A stretch of DNA of 64,000 bases from Labyrinthula sp. Ha (taxonomy: Eukaryota; Sar; Bigyra; Labyrinthulida; Labyrinthulaceae). Under the pieces are notes generated by a model, which saw only the letters and a list, made by a program, of their open reading frames with translations, made no database searches and was not told the origin of the DNA. The position numbers were made by a program, and so were the translations under genes. Below, piece after piece: positions 1 through 14,000 of the stretch; positions within the stretch are counted from its first letter, which is position 1; every line of letters begins with the position of its first letter. The DNA lies in assembly GCA_015227615.1 (NCBI GenBank), contig JAALGZ010000003.1, positions 1,550,001 to 1,614,000 of the forward strand. Direction: 5' to 3'.

Positions 1-838
1 TGTGGATATTCTAATAAAATCTGGTGCAGATATTTTTTATAGTAATGGACAAGGATTTAGTGTGCTTGAACTGTGTGTTAGATCAGATGCGCCAAAGTTT
101 CTTGAGCTAATTCTCGAGGAGAATGTACAGAATCAACAGTATGAGATAGAGAAACCATTTTGTATTGGGAAAAAGTATTTGATAGAAGTTTTCTTGACAA
201 ATTTTTTCGTGAATGAACTTGCAAAGGGTGATTATACAACAGACTGCCTTGAAGTTTTGATGAAGTACGAAACAAACATTAATCTGCTCTGGCTCAGGAA
301 ATATTTTGTAGAATATGAAAAAAGAGATGGAACATTCAGGAAAAAACTTTATGCTATGCTGAAATATTTATTGCAAAATTATTTTGAGATCTTTGTTTCT
401 GATGTAAAGCAAAGAAAACGACAAAATTTCATGATGTTTATCGTAACATCAAAATTTAAAGCTGCTTGGAATATGTGTTACCACTATTTTCAGCTAAATA
501 AAGAAGTCTCCTCTCTATTTGAATCGTATATGGAAATTGATCTAAATCCAGTGAGACAAGGAAAACTGGTACACCATGAAGTAGAGAAGGATTACCGGCA
601 CCTAAGAAGACATGTTATTTGCAATATTTGCAGCTCAAAATTAGTCAAGGGAGACAAATATTTTTCTCTGGAAGAAACAGACCTTATCATTTGCGAAAGC
701 TGCACCTATGTGGATTCGACTGAAAAAAACTCTGCAGACAATAATACCATCCGCTTAACTTTCATTGACTTGATAAAACAGAAAAGTTTTATTCCGGCAT
801 TGCAAGATATGATGGAGCATGAACTATACCTCGCTTGA
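1..838 (+). CDS. 3' part of an ankyrin-repeat protein with a C-terminal Cys-pair motif
   Basis: The reading frame is already open at the window edge and ends at TGA 836-838, so the start and most of the protein lie upstream. The first 30 or so residues (VDILIKSGAD, then LELCVRSDA) fit the end of one ankyrin repeat and the start of the next, followed by a helical stretch without clear repeats. Near the C-terminus are two Cys pairs, CNIC and CESC, about 20 residues apart, which could bind one zinc ion. Ankyrin repeats are protein-interaction modules, so a partner-binding role is likely, but the specific function is unknown. Its stop is only 24 bp from the stop of the convergent Pus7 gene, so the two 3' UTRs probably overlap. 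Confidence 0.7.
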   Translation, partial: VDILIKSGADIFYSNGQGFSVLELCVRSDAPKFLELILEENVQNQQYEIEKPFCIGKKYLIEVFLTNFFVNELAKGDYTTDCLEVLMKYETNINLLWLRKYFVEYEKRDGTFRKKLYAMLKYLLQNYFEIFVSDVKQRKRQNFMMFIVTSKFKAAWNMCYHYFQLNKEVSSLFESYMEIDLNPVRQGKLVHHEVEKDYRHLRRHVICNICSSKLVKGDKYFSLEETDLIICESCTYVDSTEKNSADNNTIRLTFIDLIKQKSFIPALQDMMEHELYLA

Positions 839-862
839 TAACTGCTCTACTCAACTCTGTGC

Positions 863-2796
863 CTATTTCTCACCACTTCTACTTTTTAGATCCGTACCTA
901 CTCTTGTAAGCTCTCTGATCAACATCGTTGCATAACTAGATTTCTCCAAAACGAATTTTATTTGTAAGCTATTGTATTCTGTATCTGCCGTTTCTACAAC
1001 AAAGCCATCTTGGTCTTTTTCTGTTATCCCAAATTCGTAGCTCAAACCTGTTACTTTACTAATACACTCCCTATAACTTCCTATAAAATAAATATAATAA
1101 GAACAATACTACCTGAAACAGCAAATTCTTTATCTGTAGTCTCAAATAACTTCAAGCCTTGAGTATCAGGAAAGTGTTCTTTCATTACTGCTTCGTACAT
1201 CTCCTTCCCAAACTCATTCTCTGGATACTTAACATCAAACCCTGGCAATGGTAGAACAAAACTATTTTTTTCTTGATCAACATCTGAACTAATTTCAGGT
1301 ATGTTATTCACTAGTAAAAGATCACCCTGGATATTTTGGTTCTTGTATTTGTTTACTCGAAGAGTCGTTACTTGGTTCCAAATAAATGATTGAAGTGCAT
1401 GTGTATATAACAACCGTAAATGGTAAGGAATGCCCAGGATTACTAACCTAAGGCTGACCTTCTTTCTCTTTTCGTCCTTAATTTGCTTGAGAAAGGATTT
1501 AATAATAGCTTTTTCTGCTACCATTTTAGCTGGAATCGTTTTGAAAGCTTTTTCAAAATTATCAAGCTCAGTTTCCGGTTTTTCTAATTCATCAACAATT
1601 ATTTTTGACCCCAAAAAACCTAAAAATGGCTCCATGTAATTTTTTGCTTCAAGAACTCGATCTACGTCATTCTCCGAAGGTTTTAAAAGAGAACTTATCA
1701 ATTTGGCATATTCTTTAGCAAGAAGCATTTTTCCAAGTTCATGTGTTGGCAAACTAGACCTTACTCCAAACCGCTGCAATCCAAAATAATTCACAAACCC
1801 GCGGTCTTTAATCATTTTCATTCTTCCTTGTACCACAGATTTTAATTTTGCGTTTCCAATTTTAGGTTCTGCTGCTATATCTCTCAATACAATTTCAAAT
1901 TGGTTCCCAGAAAGATCACCTAGTTTAAGCATTGACTTAACCTCTTTGAAGTTTCCAACTTTGACATAATCAGAGCTCAATGACTTCTTAATTGTATTCA
2001 TATTTTGACTTGTATAAGGTTTATTCACAGTAATAAATTGTGTGGTTATTCCTCGTTTGTCTTTTGTTCCTGCAATTGTAACACAACTTCTGGATTGGAA
2101 CTTTTTATTCTTGTTATAGTTCATGCTCTTATTCAACTTATTCGTAACAAAACCAGTATCACAGTTTATTTTTTTTAAAGTAAATTGAATAAATGTTCTA
2201 TCTCCTCTTTTCTGTTTTTTTCTTTTTCTATCATAAATACTTCTCGAATCTAGATTATTTGCTCTCTTAGTTCCTTGACTCGCGCCTTTCAAGAAAACTC
2301 GAACCTTCTGCTCTTTCGTATCTGATACTAAATATCCATGAAAATTTTTTCTGATTATTTTATGGATCTTTGTTCGTGTTTCCTTATCAGAGGTTGATTT
2401 AAATTCTACAAAATCAAAAGTTTTCTTTGAATCAGTTTCTTCATTGACTGTCAGAAGCTGCTTAGCTATAAGAACATCTCTTAGCTGGGACGATGACTCC
2501 TCAGAAATCAGCGATAACGATTTTAAACCCTCTAAAAATAACGCTTCGAGACTTTTCTTGTCTAGTTTTAAAGGATCTTCTTCAGATGTTTTGCCTTGCT
2601 GAGTAGTTGCTTCGAGTATCTTTGGAATCTCTTTAGTTGTTAAGTTACAAACCTCACCTGAAAGAGAAATTTCATTGACAACAAAATCACTAAATCTTTC
2701 TTTAATTTTAGCGCTGATTTTTATCGGGTTTTCTTCCTTATGCAAATATGCAAGTATTCCCGCGGCCGCTTCCGTTACTCCACTCTTTTTGTCCAT
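863..2796 (-). CDS. PUS7: tRNA pseudouridine synthase Pus7 (TruD family), two exons
   Basis: This enzyme converts U to pseudouridine in tRNA and other RNAs. Exon 1 is 2796-1113 and exon 2 is 1080-863, with a 32-nt GTA...AG intron at 1081-1112 (phase 1). Joining them gives 633 aa, close to yeast and animal Pus7 (about 660-680). TruD landmarks are present: GTKDKRG at residues 243-249 with the catalytic Asp246, and NYFGLQRFG at 336-344. The splice restores the TruD C-terminus: exon 1 ends FAVSG and exon 2 continues SYRECISKV...LSYEFGITEKD. Without splicing the frame runs into a stop inside the intron. A Lys/Arg-rich stretch near residues 185-200 may be a nuclear localisation signal (inference). 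Confidence 0.93.
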
Positions 2797-5700
2797 AAAT
2801 GGTTTGATACGTTACACAGTCATTTTGGGCAAAGTTACAAAGAAATGACAACGGTGTTTATCGTTTATTTGTTCCAGCATGAAAATACTTAGTTTGGAGA
2901 GAAGATTTGAATAGAAAATTATGTACATTCAAACATTAATATTTAGCTTAAGTAACTTATTAATACTATTTATAAAGAAATAATGAGGTCTATTGTATAA
3001 TCTCAAAGAGCTCCTATGAAAATAACAGTACACAAACATGAAAGCAAAGCTTCTAACGGGGCTAAGCACAATAATATCCCTGCATAATAATATACTCGAA
3101 GTGTTAAGTTTTTTTCATAGAAAAATATAGGTATTCTATTTAATTATTCTTTCTCGTGCATGAGGTATCTCTAAATGTGTGTGCTCTTTTTATTCTGAGG
3201 ATGCTTGCAAAATATACCATATTTTACCCTTAATACTAAGAAAACTGGTTTTAATGATTAGTAGAAGAATATCGCTTAGCGCATCAAATTATGGTTTGAA
3301 ACTTGTTGGATAAGATCGATCATTTTCTGTACTGAAAATTCAGAACCCTCTAATTTGTACCCAACAGAAATTGTGTCTAATGTCACTATTTTTTGTTTAT
3401 TAAATTTAATTGGTTCTATTATTCTAAAGCAATTCCTTGCTAAAGTTTTTACCTTCTTGCCTATTTTTTTAGTGACATCTTAAACTTCGATGTGTGTTTC
3501 CTGTGCCATATAATACTAGTAAGTAATTAAGGCGGTCATTTATCTATGCTTCCCACGGGTTAAAACATATAACCCTATTAGGGAGAATTCTACATGCTTA
3601 GAAACACGCAGTTAAAAACAAAATTACTATATCCGTTTTCTAGTAAATAAGAGTTTATACTTTGTCGTCCCATCTTGGGAGATGGTTACTCTACATTCTC
3701 CAATGTCATAGATGCTGCCTTTCATGTGGTTTAAGTAACATCATGCCGACTAATATATATCCTTACTAAGTTCTATATTTTATTATATTGTCCATAGAGC
3801 TCCAAGGTAATTAGAATATGCTATCAAAAATATTAGCTTGAAAAAGATGCATAAGTGCGTGAGTAACAGGAACAGAAAAATGCTATTGTAGCTCAAGGAC
3901 GTTCACCTTAGCAAGGAAAAAGCAATTCCACCGAATAATTATGTAGTATAAGACAAGTTTTAAAAAATATTAAACTGCATCACTCTGAAGCTCTTAGCTA
4001 TGAGAAGCATGTTTCATTAAACTGCTTTTTGGGAAAAGTGGAGTAACAAAGAGTATAACCCTGCCAGAGATTATCAGCCCAGTACTCGCACACACTTTCT
4101 GAGAGTGAAGTATAGGCATAAGACAGGTCGTAAAACTTTATAAGTACTACACTGAATCATTCTTCTATTTTTAGATCTGTGCTTCTTCTATAGCAGAGAA
4201 AGAACTTGTTACCCTGGACAACTCCCAGGTATTGTTTATGAACCCGACTTAATAAAGGTGTGAGCTTTTATTATCACGCTATTTCTATTAAGTCAGTGAG
4301 CATCATTTTCACGTATTTTCTTATGAAAACAACCACAAAGACAACGTTGGGCTTAGTTTCATTCTTTGTCATAACTGTAAACTTTAGAAATCGCTTTGTG
4401 AAACGAATGATTTTGAGTTTGGGGTTGAATTTGCTGTGTCCTCGCAAGGGGTAAATGAGTTGGAACTATTCCCTATATCTTAAAATATTGAGCTTATTTT
4501 CTACAAGGGAATGGTTTTAGATGGTTACGATTTTGAATGGTCATGATAAAAATCATCAATAATCAAATGACTTTTTTTTATATTATTAATAAAAAAAATA
4601 TTATGGTTCTTGGTGGGTGGTTTTGACTTCAATGCGGTAATTAATGATTAACTTCAGTAGCTAAAGAATGATGAACTTTCAGGATCAACCATCATGCAAA
4701 ATAAATTTTCAATTATTTCTTTTATATCCCTAGCTGTGAGGTATCTTTATTGAACCTTCGATCCAGGTAAGGCTAGCATTAGATTCTCGAGCATGTGTAT
4801 CTGTAACTTTCTGAACAAACTATACTTAAGTTCACCCCTTCTGAGCACAGTTAAATTTGTTCATAGTGCTTTCAAGAGTAGAGTCAAATGAGAGTTTATG
4901 CTTAACTAAAGCAACAGTGAGTACTAAAAAGAAAAACATGATTATTATTTGCTACTCTTAAGAAATAACTCCCGTTGAAAGAATGTATTTAAAGGAAACA
5001 AACTTCTTCAGGTTTATAACCACAGTGAAGGAAGACTTGGTTTGTTCCAGCCAGTGCTACTTGTATTGGCATTCGTGTTGTTCTCTATCATTATCAAGAG
5101 TATCTCCTTCCCTCCATACAATTAACACAGTATTTCCCCTCTTCTTACATAGCAATATTCTTATCACCTCACCATAGGACCCAATCCCTATATCTCGATC
5201 TAGTAGAAAACATTACCTACATTTCGCAACGACGTAAGTATTACGGAAGCAAAAATTACAAGCAAAAACTGATCCACATTATTTGCCTTATGCATATAGA
5301 ATCCAACCTTTGCTTAGTGGCCCTTAGAAGCAAATGCTCCGGAGAACATTAGAATTTACAACTCTACCCCTTAGTGTAGATATATGTAAAAGACCTTCTT
5401 TGAACTATATACCTGTTTTTCTTGGCTTGTGAATTAACCCTCTGAGACAGAATAATGTAACTTGCAAAAATTAGATAGATAGACCGCTTGACTAGATTGA
5501 ATTAAATGTGTTAATAACATGAAATTTCCATTCAACCAAGAAGTGTGATGTCACCAAACCTAGTCCATAATTGCAGTATGTGTGTGTGTGGGAGGGGGGG
5601 TTGGTCATGTGTTAAGTGAAGAAAACATATAGCTCACCCTAAATTTAAAATGTCTAGGGTCAAACTGATTATAGCTTTGCATAATTTTCAAGAATTAGCT

Positions 5701-7246
5701 AACCATGATTTTGAGTGAACTAGCGACACTAACATTACATTAGTTAATCAAGAAGAATCTTAGTATTATGGAGCTAGAAGTATTAGCTTTTCTTACAAAG
5801 AGCCCTATCAGTAAGCATGAATGCAATTTGATTCTGTTTCCTAGTTTTAGGGCGTGATTGCTTTTTTAATTGCTGATAAATTTCGTTTTCTTGATCTTAT
5901 GTTCTTTGCCTCTTTTTTGATACAATGCGGGATAAAATTAATAAATGAACTTCTGCGTGCTTTCTTTTATGTCGACCAGCATTTTTTTCCATTGGCGAAC
6001 ACCTCTTTCTCTCTCTCTCCATTGGATTGACCTTTGAAAATAAACCTAATACGAAGATAAATGAAATTAATTCTGGTTGAATTAGCGTAGAGGATTTGAA
6101 GTATAATATATAAGAAAAACCCCTTGGTTTAGAGATAGGAACAGCTCTCGAATAAAATATATAATTTTCTTATTAGTGGTTTAAGGTATTCCAAGAAATC
6201 CTACATTAATTTATCCACCCTACAGATATTAGGCTACTATTGTTACATAACTATACGAAAGAACAAGAGAGAGCAAAATTAATTGTGTCTCTAACTCTCC
6301 AATTGAATCTTAACATGTACACTTATTTCACATGACACAAAAAGTTAAATTTCAATGCTTTAAAAAGACAAACTCTTAAAACTCTGATAGCTGGGTTTAA
6401 GAACTTCTTGTTGCATGCTTAAGCTTGTCACTGCTATTTTGTTCAGTACACTGTTTACCAATCCTCTGAAGTATTGTAAGACTACAAATATTTCACACTT
6501 CAACTCCTATATAGTTAAAATCTATTTTTTGTAAAACTGTATTTAGTAGAATAAATTACACTGGACAACATGTTTTGATTGAAGAATTAGGAATAATCCT
6601 TCCTAATGATGACCAATAAATGCAAAAACTAGTTGCATTTACGCAAAACGTAAGACCTCAGTGGATGAGATTATTTGGTTCTTGCAGCTGTAAAATTAAA
6701 CCAAAAAAAATAGTTCGCTAAATTTCAATGGTTTTGAATTAAGTAATACAAGCTGAGGGCCTCCTGTAAGTGCTAATCGTTGTGAGCTCACAGCCGATTA
6801 TTATTCAACTGCTGACGTTACCTATTAATAACTGAAAATAACATCCATGCAAGTAGATATATATCCTATCTCATCTTGTCCAAAAATTAAACAAATTGTC
6901 AGACTTAAAAGCTGAAAGAAAATTGACACTATTCAAATGAAAACCTACATTGTATTCTCTGGGTTTGCTGCTTAAGAATATGTAGTAGCCATGAAACCAA
7001 TTCTAAAAAAAATCTTACTCAAGCTACACAGTTCAAACTCAATTTTGAAAACAGACACATATAACAACGATAACGTGCCATTACCACCATTAGTTCTGTC
7101 CAAGTCAATTCCGCTTCAACTAGCCATATAAATCTCCTAGCGAACGAGAGCTCTTACTCCCCAACAGGCTCCAGAACACCATATAATTGTATTATCAAGA
7201 CGACAAAACATGTACGTTCTGGCCTTAAAGTCTTTACACGACCTGT
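2797..7246. other. Gene-free interval between Pus7 and histone H4
   Basis: About 4.4 kb with frequent stops in all frames. I see no convincing exon, tRNA or transposon domain. The only marked features are a short TG run followed by a G run near 5576-5600 and a CT run near 6004-6022. Promoter sequence for Pus7 should lie at the left end. Confidence 0.5.
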
Positions 7247-7265
7247 GGCGTTTTGAAAAAACGCC
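7247..7265 (-). terminator. Histone H4 3' stem-loop
   Basis: Read on the minus strand this is GGCGTTTTTTCAAAACGCC followed by ACAG, 15 nt after the H4 stop. It folds into an 8-bp stem with a UUC loop, or 7 bp with loop UUUCA. The same 19 nt follows all four histone genes here, so it is the likely SLBP-type processing signal of replication-dependent histone mRNA. Confidence 0.88.
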
Positions 7266-7280
7266 TTAGATAAGCTAAGC

Positions 7281-7732
<452 letters not shown>

Positions 7733-8080
7733 ATGGCAAAAACACCAAGTAAGAAAGCAGCAAAAGGACCATCAAAGGCTGATGGAAAGAAGAGAAGTAA
7801 GAGAAGAAAAGAGACTTTCTCCACTTATATTATGAGAGTACTCAAGCAAGTGCACCCAGAAACTAGAATCTCAAAGAAAAGTATGTCGATTATGAATAGT
7901 TTCATTAACGATGTTTTCGAAAGGATTGCCACTGAATCATCTAAACTTGGAAAATATAACTCTAAGCAGACTTTGAGCTCAAGAGAGATTCAAACTGCAG
8001 TTAGACTTGTTCTTCCAGGTGAACTTGCAAAGCATGCAGTTTCTGAAGGAACCAAAGCTGTTACTAAGTTTAGTTCTTAG
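7733..8080 (+). CDS. H2B: Histone H2B
   Basis: A complete, intronless 115-aa H2B. It has a lysine-rich N-terminal tail ([20 protein letters not shown]), then the histone fold with [16 protein letters not shown] and the family-typical [24 protein letters not shown]. The C-terminus AVTKFSS keeps the lysine equivalent to the ubiquitinated K120/K123. It pairs with H2A and is transcribed divergently from H4. The stop TAG lies 13 nt before its stem-loop. Confidence 0.99.
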   Translation: MAKTPSKKAAKGPSKADGKKRSKRRKETFSTYIMRVLKQVHPETRISKKSMSIMNSFINDVFERIATESSKLGKYNSKQTLSSREIQTAVRLVLPGELAKHAVSEGTKAVTKFSS

Positions 8081-8093
8081 GCGGAAAGCCAAA

Positions 8094-8112
8094 GGCGTTT
8101 TTTCAAAACGCC
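8094..8112 (+). terminator. Histone H2B 3' stem-loop
   Basis: GGCGTTTTTTCAAAACGCC followed by ACAG, 13 nt after the stop. It is identical to the elements after H4, H3 and H2A. Confidence 0.88.
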
Positions 8113-8653
8113 ACAGTATTAATATACAAAACAAGTTGTAAGAGAAGCTGTCTAGGGAAGAAATTATTTAGTTGAAGCTATGGTTATAGTCCAGAAATTC
8201 ACTGTGCAAGGAGTTTAAATCACCAATAGGTTCCAAGAAAAACTGAAAGTTTACTTTCAGGTCTATTCTTTGAAGTTGAATTTAGTTGAAGAAAAGGATT
8301 CGCAGCTTCAAGAAAGGAATACTGTAGATGGATGAACCGAATACTTTCCAAGCAACACATTACCGGATATTTCTTTCTAGGCAAATCGTACACTACATTC
8401 GATGGAATTAGTCAAAATAATGATAAAGCCATGACACAATGTTAGCTAAGAACTTTTACATAGTTTTTGTTTTTCCATCTTCGCTTTGAAATTTGTGTCT
8501 TGTTAAAAGCAACATTTATTTCTTACTCAATAGCACCTTCTGTGTTAAGATGAACATTTTTCATGTAAAGTCGGCTACTTTCATTGGGACACAACCTGTG
8601 TCTTCTTTTGTTCTCTTCAAGAAACCATCCGTCGTTAGTTTGAAACAAACTGT
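8113..8653. other. Spacer between the two histone pairs
   Basis: About 540 bp between the convergent H2B and H3 stem-loops. I see no gene, RNA or repeat here, and no conserved purine-rich histone downstream element next to the stem-loops. Confidence 0.5.
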
Positions 8654-8672
8654 GGCGTTTTGAAAAAACGCC
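8654..8672 (-). terminator. Histone H3 3' stem-loop
   Basis: On the minus strand this is the same 19-nt palindrome followed by ACAG, 13 nt after the H3 stop TAG. Confidence 0.88.
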
Positions 8673-8685
8673 TTTTGGAATATAT

Positions 8686-9229
<544 letters not shown>

Positions 9230-9613
9230 ATGTCAGGAAAAGGAAAAGGAGGAAGAGGAAAAGCTTCAGGCAAAAGTCAAACAAGATCAGCTAAGGCTGG
9301 ACTACAGTTTCCGGTAGGAAGAATTGCTAGATACCTTAAAAAGGGAGGTTACTCGAAGAGAGTAGGTGCAGGTGCTCCAGTGTATATGGCTGCAGTGCTT
9401 GAATACCTTGCTGCTGAAATTTTAGAGCTTGCTGGAAATGCTGCTAGAGATCACAAGAAGACGAGAATTACCCCAAGACACATTCAACTTGCAGTTAGAA
9501 ATGATGAAGAGTTGAATAAACTACTTGGTGGAGTTACAATTGCTTCAGGTGGAGTCCTTCCAAATATTCATGCTGTACTTATGCCAAAGAAAAAAGGAAA
9601 AGCTGACAAGTAA
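9230..9613 (+). CDS. H2A: Histone H2A
   Basis: A complete, intronless 127-aa canonical H2A. It has the N-terminus [20 protein letters not shown], the conserved [14 protein letters not shown], the acidic-patch segment [25 protein letters not shown], and a lysine-rich end KKKGKADK. There is no C-terminal SQE/D motif, so it is not an H2A.X type, and it lacks H2A.Z hallmarks. It forms dimers with H2B. The stop TAA lies 14 nt before the stem-loop. Confidence 0.99.
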   Translation: MSGKGKGGRGKASGKSQTRSAKAGLQFPVGRIARYLKKGGYSKRVGAGAPVYMAAVLEYLAAEILELAGNAARDHKKTRITPRHIQLAVRNDEELNKLLGGVTIASGGVLPNIHAVLMPKKKGKADK

Positions 9614-9627
9614 ATCCTTGAATAAAA

Positions 9628-9646
9628 GGCGTTTTTTCAAAACGCC
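9628..9646 (+). terminator. Histone H2A 3' stem-loop
   Basis: The same GGCGTTTTTTCAAAACGCC followed by ACAG. An AATAAA lies directly before it, so a polyadenylated form is also possible. Confidence 0.88.
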
Positions 9647-10018
9647 ACAGACTTAGTGGATAGTCTTGGAATTTATAGTGAACGAAGATTTATAAGGCTC
9701 CAATGTGAGAAAAGACCTGTCCAAAGCATTGATCTTTTTTTTAAAAACAACGATTTCTTGGTGCTTTCAAGTAAAGATTATGAACTGCACACATTTGAGT
9801 AATTACTTCAATTCGCAGAAGACTAAATACTGTTGTTCTCTCAAGTTGGAAAGGCAAGCTAAATAGGATTTCCTTTATTACTTTTGAAGATAAACAGCTT
9901 GATTCGAATCAATCTTACATTGCACAGACATAGTCTTACAAGACAAAGTGCTGAACAAGATATCAAAGTTAATTATTAACTAAACAAAGCATTTAGCACA
10001 CGTAGCAAACAAGGAAGA
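9647..10018. other. Gene-free spacer
   Basis: About 370 bp between the H2A stem-loop and the next gene's stop. I see nothing recognisable in it. Confidence 0.5.
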
Positions 10019-10624
10019 TTAATCCCATGATAATGTTTCCTCGAACTTGAAGTAGTCCATAGTTTGACATAATATATTTTGATAGTTCCAGTATCTGATA
10101 TATTCAACGTCAGTAATCGTCTTGGACAAACCAAGTTTATAGAGCCCATAAATGACTCCTAAACCAGGTTCTCCTTTGTCATCAATTTCCAATGTCACCT
10201 GCCTATGGCCGGATTTATTAAGCGCCTCTGTAAGCTGCAAAAGCAAACCTGTGAATCTTTTATCAATTTCTTCATCAGCACCATAGCACGAACCAGAACA
10301 GCGCAGAGTGATCTTGTACAATGAACAGAAATTCGGGTTGAAAATAAAATGAGTTTTATAGAGATATTTTCTACCAACAAGTTCATCAGTCTTATTGGCG
10401 TATTCCCTTGTGCTTAATTCAGTTGGTTTTCGTACTGCAATACCAACATCATGATTTTGAGGTTGAAATCCTTTCTCATATAGTGCAGCAATTCCAAGAG
10501 TCATATTTTCGTTCGTGAAATTCATCTTACACCCATCACTAAAAGTAATAACTGATTTTTCTGGTTCTTGTTGAGACAATATAATATATGAAAAATCCAT
10601 AATACCTTTTCTTTTAGGGAACAC
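10019..10624 (-). CDS. Unidentified protein, about 200 aa
   Basis: A single open frame of 201 aa with a varied, protein-like composition (for example KYLYKTHFIFNPNFCSLYKI and VTLEIDDKGEPGLGVIYGLYKLGL). I do not recognise the family and see no signal peptide, transmembrane segment or known catalytic motif. Translation may begin at the first Met or at Met9 (MDFSYIILSQQEPE). The predicted strands around residues 95-170 look like a compact mixed alpha/beta domain (inference). It stands alone, just downstream of the histone group, with a long desert upstream. Confidence 0.7.
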   Translation of the reverse strand: MFPKRKGIMDFSYIILSQQEPEKSVITFSDGCKMNFTNENMTLGIAALYEKGFQPQNHDVGIAVRKPTELSTREYANKTDELVGRKYLYKTHFIFNPNFCSLYKITLRCSGSCYGADEEIDKRFTGLLLQLTEALNKSGHRQVTLEIDDKGEPGLGVIYGLYKLGLSKTITDVEYIRYWNYQNILCQTMDYFKFEETLSWD

Positions 10625-12075
10625 AACTTTTTTATGCTGGCGTATTATACGGCATTCTTCCGTTAGGGATTTTAGGGGAAATTTGACAAGGCGTACCAGT
10701 AGGAATTTTTAGTGGAATTCCATGTAACTTACCAGTACCTTAATAGCAGAACCCCAGCTCATACTTTAACAAAACATAGAGAGGGCGGAGAAAAAAGTGA
10801 AATGCACTAGAAGGTAGTAAGGAAGAAGTTAAACTTAAAAAACAGGAGAGTACGCAGTTGTTTTTCCCTAGCGTAGTGGTGAGCTTTTGATGCACCCCAT
10901 GCTTTTAAGAATGACCCCCATGACTCGGCCCTCCCTCCCCAATAGGTTGTCGATGAAGATGAGGATGGATTTAAATCTTTTTCTATAGGTTGAACACAGA
11001 AACATTAAAATATGTGTAGATGATAATAAAAGATATTTGAACTAACTAAAGTAGAGATTTAAGACAAATCATTTTTAATATTGAAATTCAGAGGATTTAG
11101 ATTTTTGTTAAAATTTAAAACTTAAGTGGTTTAAGGCTAAAATAAAATACTTTTGGATGTAGAAATATATATTTTAAATCACTTTTTTTTAATAACCCAA
11201 CTCCCCAAATACCACTTCCAAATCAGAAAACATTTTTGCAATGTGCTTTGTCGTGAACTCTTGCGTGAACTATCCTCTTGCAGCAGTGTTAAATCTAAAT
11301 ATATTCATAGACGTTATAATGTCATACTGAACTTGAAGAATAAACGTAAGGTGTAACTTTTACATTGAAAAATATGATTTGATATTTTATTTATTTGTTT
11401 TGTTGGTTTTATTATTATTAATTTTGTGAAATTAAATTATTGGTACTAATGGCCGAGTGATGTAAATTACGCCAGTGTAGATAAATTTTACTGCTTTTCT
11501 TAGCTATATGAATATTGCTTAGAATTTTCAGAACATCCAGTAATTCGATATTGTGTTTAACAGACTATGGCATAAACAAGGTAACCGTTACGTATAATAA
11601 TAATATATCAAACAACTTTTCGGGTTTTTCAATTAACTTCGTTTCTTAGGGATGTATTTAAAAAAGACATGTATTTTCAAGGTAACATTCTAATTATCTA
11701 ACAATGTGAAACCAATCATTAGATCATCTGAAATTCTAAATTCCAACAAAGCTAATCCAAGAATCGGTAACAAGAAAACTGATATCATGGAAGAGAAACA
11801 AAAAACCTAAGTCGGAAGACTGAAAAAAAGGTATGTCTATAAAACATATCTGAAGAAAGAGGAAAGTGCCATAAATGCATAATAATACTCTCGGACAAGA
11901 TCAAAGTCAAGATTCAAAGCGAAAGCTGACCAGAAACCACATCATACGTTCAAAAGAAGGATATATGCATTCAGCGAGAGGTAACCTTAAGCCTCAGACT
12001 TTATGAAAAATGATGTTGAGGAAATATGATAACCATTTTCCAATAAAAACTGGCCGTCAGCCTGTTACATGAATG

Positions 12076-14000
12076 TTACATAGGGAAGTGACTGAAAATC
12101 TTGATGAATTTACAGGTTGGAAAGGGATAGAATTTTCTGCCTACTCTATGACTATATCCTTTGGCACAATCTACTTTGCATCTCTCAAATCCTTTTCTTT
12201 TATTTTTTGTTTTTCTAGATCGGTTGTTCAATGGTGAAGTTCTCTGAAGTTTGAATGTCATCAAATAATAATTTCATTTCTCAGGAGGCTAAAATCAAGT
12301 GTTCATTCTTAAACTTCTGATCCTTAGGCTCAGAAATAGTCTCATGACCTGCTTTACATCTCAGTTACTTCTTGCCAAAAGATCTAAAATATCTCTGTTC
12401 AATCTCCATCAGACTTGTATCGCGATGGGATCTAGCATAGTACATACTGTATCCAGGATAGAGGCGTAACCACTGTTTTTCACAGATTTTAAAAGAAAAA
12501 GTCAAAGTTTCTCGCAGGTTGCTCTATATAGATATTTTTATTCTAATAATAATCTCTCTGGAAGACTAGAGGTTTCCAAGTAGAGCATGTCCTTAACCTG
12601 TGTAAATAAGATTACCATATAGTTGCAGAGCATCTTTGAAGAATAGAAACTACAGCTCCAGCTAGGTATATCGCCATTCAAGCCAATGGTGCAATATTCT
12701 GCAGGATTTTTAATTTGAATTCTTCAGGTTTCATGACTTTCTTGCAATACTAAGTCCAGCTTATATTGCCATTTCTTTTGAGCTGTGCTGCTAGTGTTTT
12801 ATTCATAAAGGTGTCATATTGTTCTAAGAAAGAATTAGCGTCTTCACTTGTTATATAGTATCACCTTGCTCGTCTTAACTATGGAGTCCGTTATGATTTT
12901 TTTAAGGTATAAAGTTGAATTGGAAAGAAGATAAATATTAGCTGGTTATTCGCTTTTAAGGTGCTACGACATTCTTGTGAAATTTATGTTAAGATGTAAC
13001 CTACACTAAAAGAATCTTGAGTATGAACTTTGTAACACATAAAATTATTATCTTGTAATGTTGATATTAAATATATAGCCTTCTTATTAACATTTTATAC
13101 ATGTTTCACTTTTATAACTACTAAAACAACTCTTGATCTTAACCGAAGCTCTTAGTTAGACTCTATTGCAATTTGAATATAATTGTTTAAGCTAAAGTTG
13201 CTAGAGATGATGGAACCGAGAGTGCTAACTCCTAGGCATTTTTAGCATCTTACAGCATTCATTTTGTTTCTCTAGGAAATTGTGAAAGGTTCTTTGCAAC
13301 CACAAACTCATACTATATGAAGTTCATATAGACTAACTGTTCTAATGTAGGAATGTTATACTTTGAAGCTTAAGTGATCACGAGTCCGGTTCTGTTATTG
13401 GCAGTATTTTTCGGGAAATTAACACCAATGAAAGCCATGTCTCTCATGAGATGTTTTTTACATTTTGGGTAGAGTTCAGCTGAATAGAGTAAACGTAATT
13501 CAGTGAGTATTCTTTGCAAAATTTCATTTGAGCCTTGGAAGCGTACAGGAAAGGAACTTCGGCTCCAATTTAAATAACAGGTTAAAATGCATCATCTTCA
13601 GTTTTCAATTTTTATTTATCTTCCTTCAACTGATCCATTTACCACTCCAAATCAATTGTTGCGCTTCATCTCTTTAGTGCTCTATGTAGCTGCGAGGAAA
13701 TGTGTTGCTTCTTCCCCCAAATTTATCAGGTGCACCGTTTCTTAATATTGGTAGGTTAATACTTCGGGTTCAAGAAACATAGACTGCTTTTTCTCATTCA
13801 TAAAACAGTTGAAGTCAAAAGCCTCTATAGCATTATTGTTTTTAGTTTCATAGTTTGTGAATGTCGGAAATCATAACGAACTTCTTTGGGAAAATATACT
13901 TCATGGTTGAAATCAAACAGTGGTTTTTGATGAAAAATTTATTTTTTCTTGGGATTTATAATATGATAGACGTTTTTTGCATACGCTTTCCAGTCAAATA
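12076..14000 (-). mobile_element. Decayed Ty1/Copia-type retrotransposon remnant
   Basis: On the minus strand, near 13.9 kb, a short stretch resembles the end of a Copia integrase region (pattern YxIINPKKK). Near 12.1-12.2 kb another resembles the Copia reverse-transcriptase segment usually written KARLVAKGYSQ, here KVDCAKGYSH followed by a PTxKFxxI pattern. Order and strand agree with one element. It is old and heavily broken; I could not define LTRs, so the limits are approximate. Confidence 0.4.

Noticed and set aside
5576-5600. TG run followed by a G run, considered as a telomere-like or regulatory repeat
   Set aside because: It is a single short microsatellite with no further units and no chromosome-end context.
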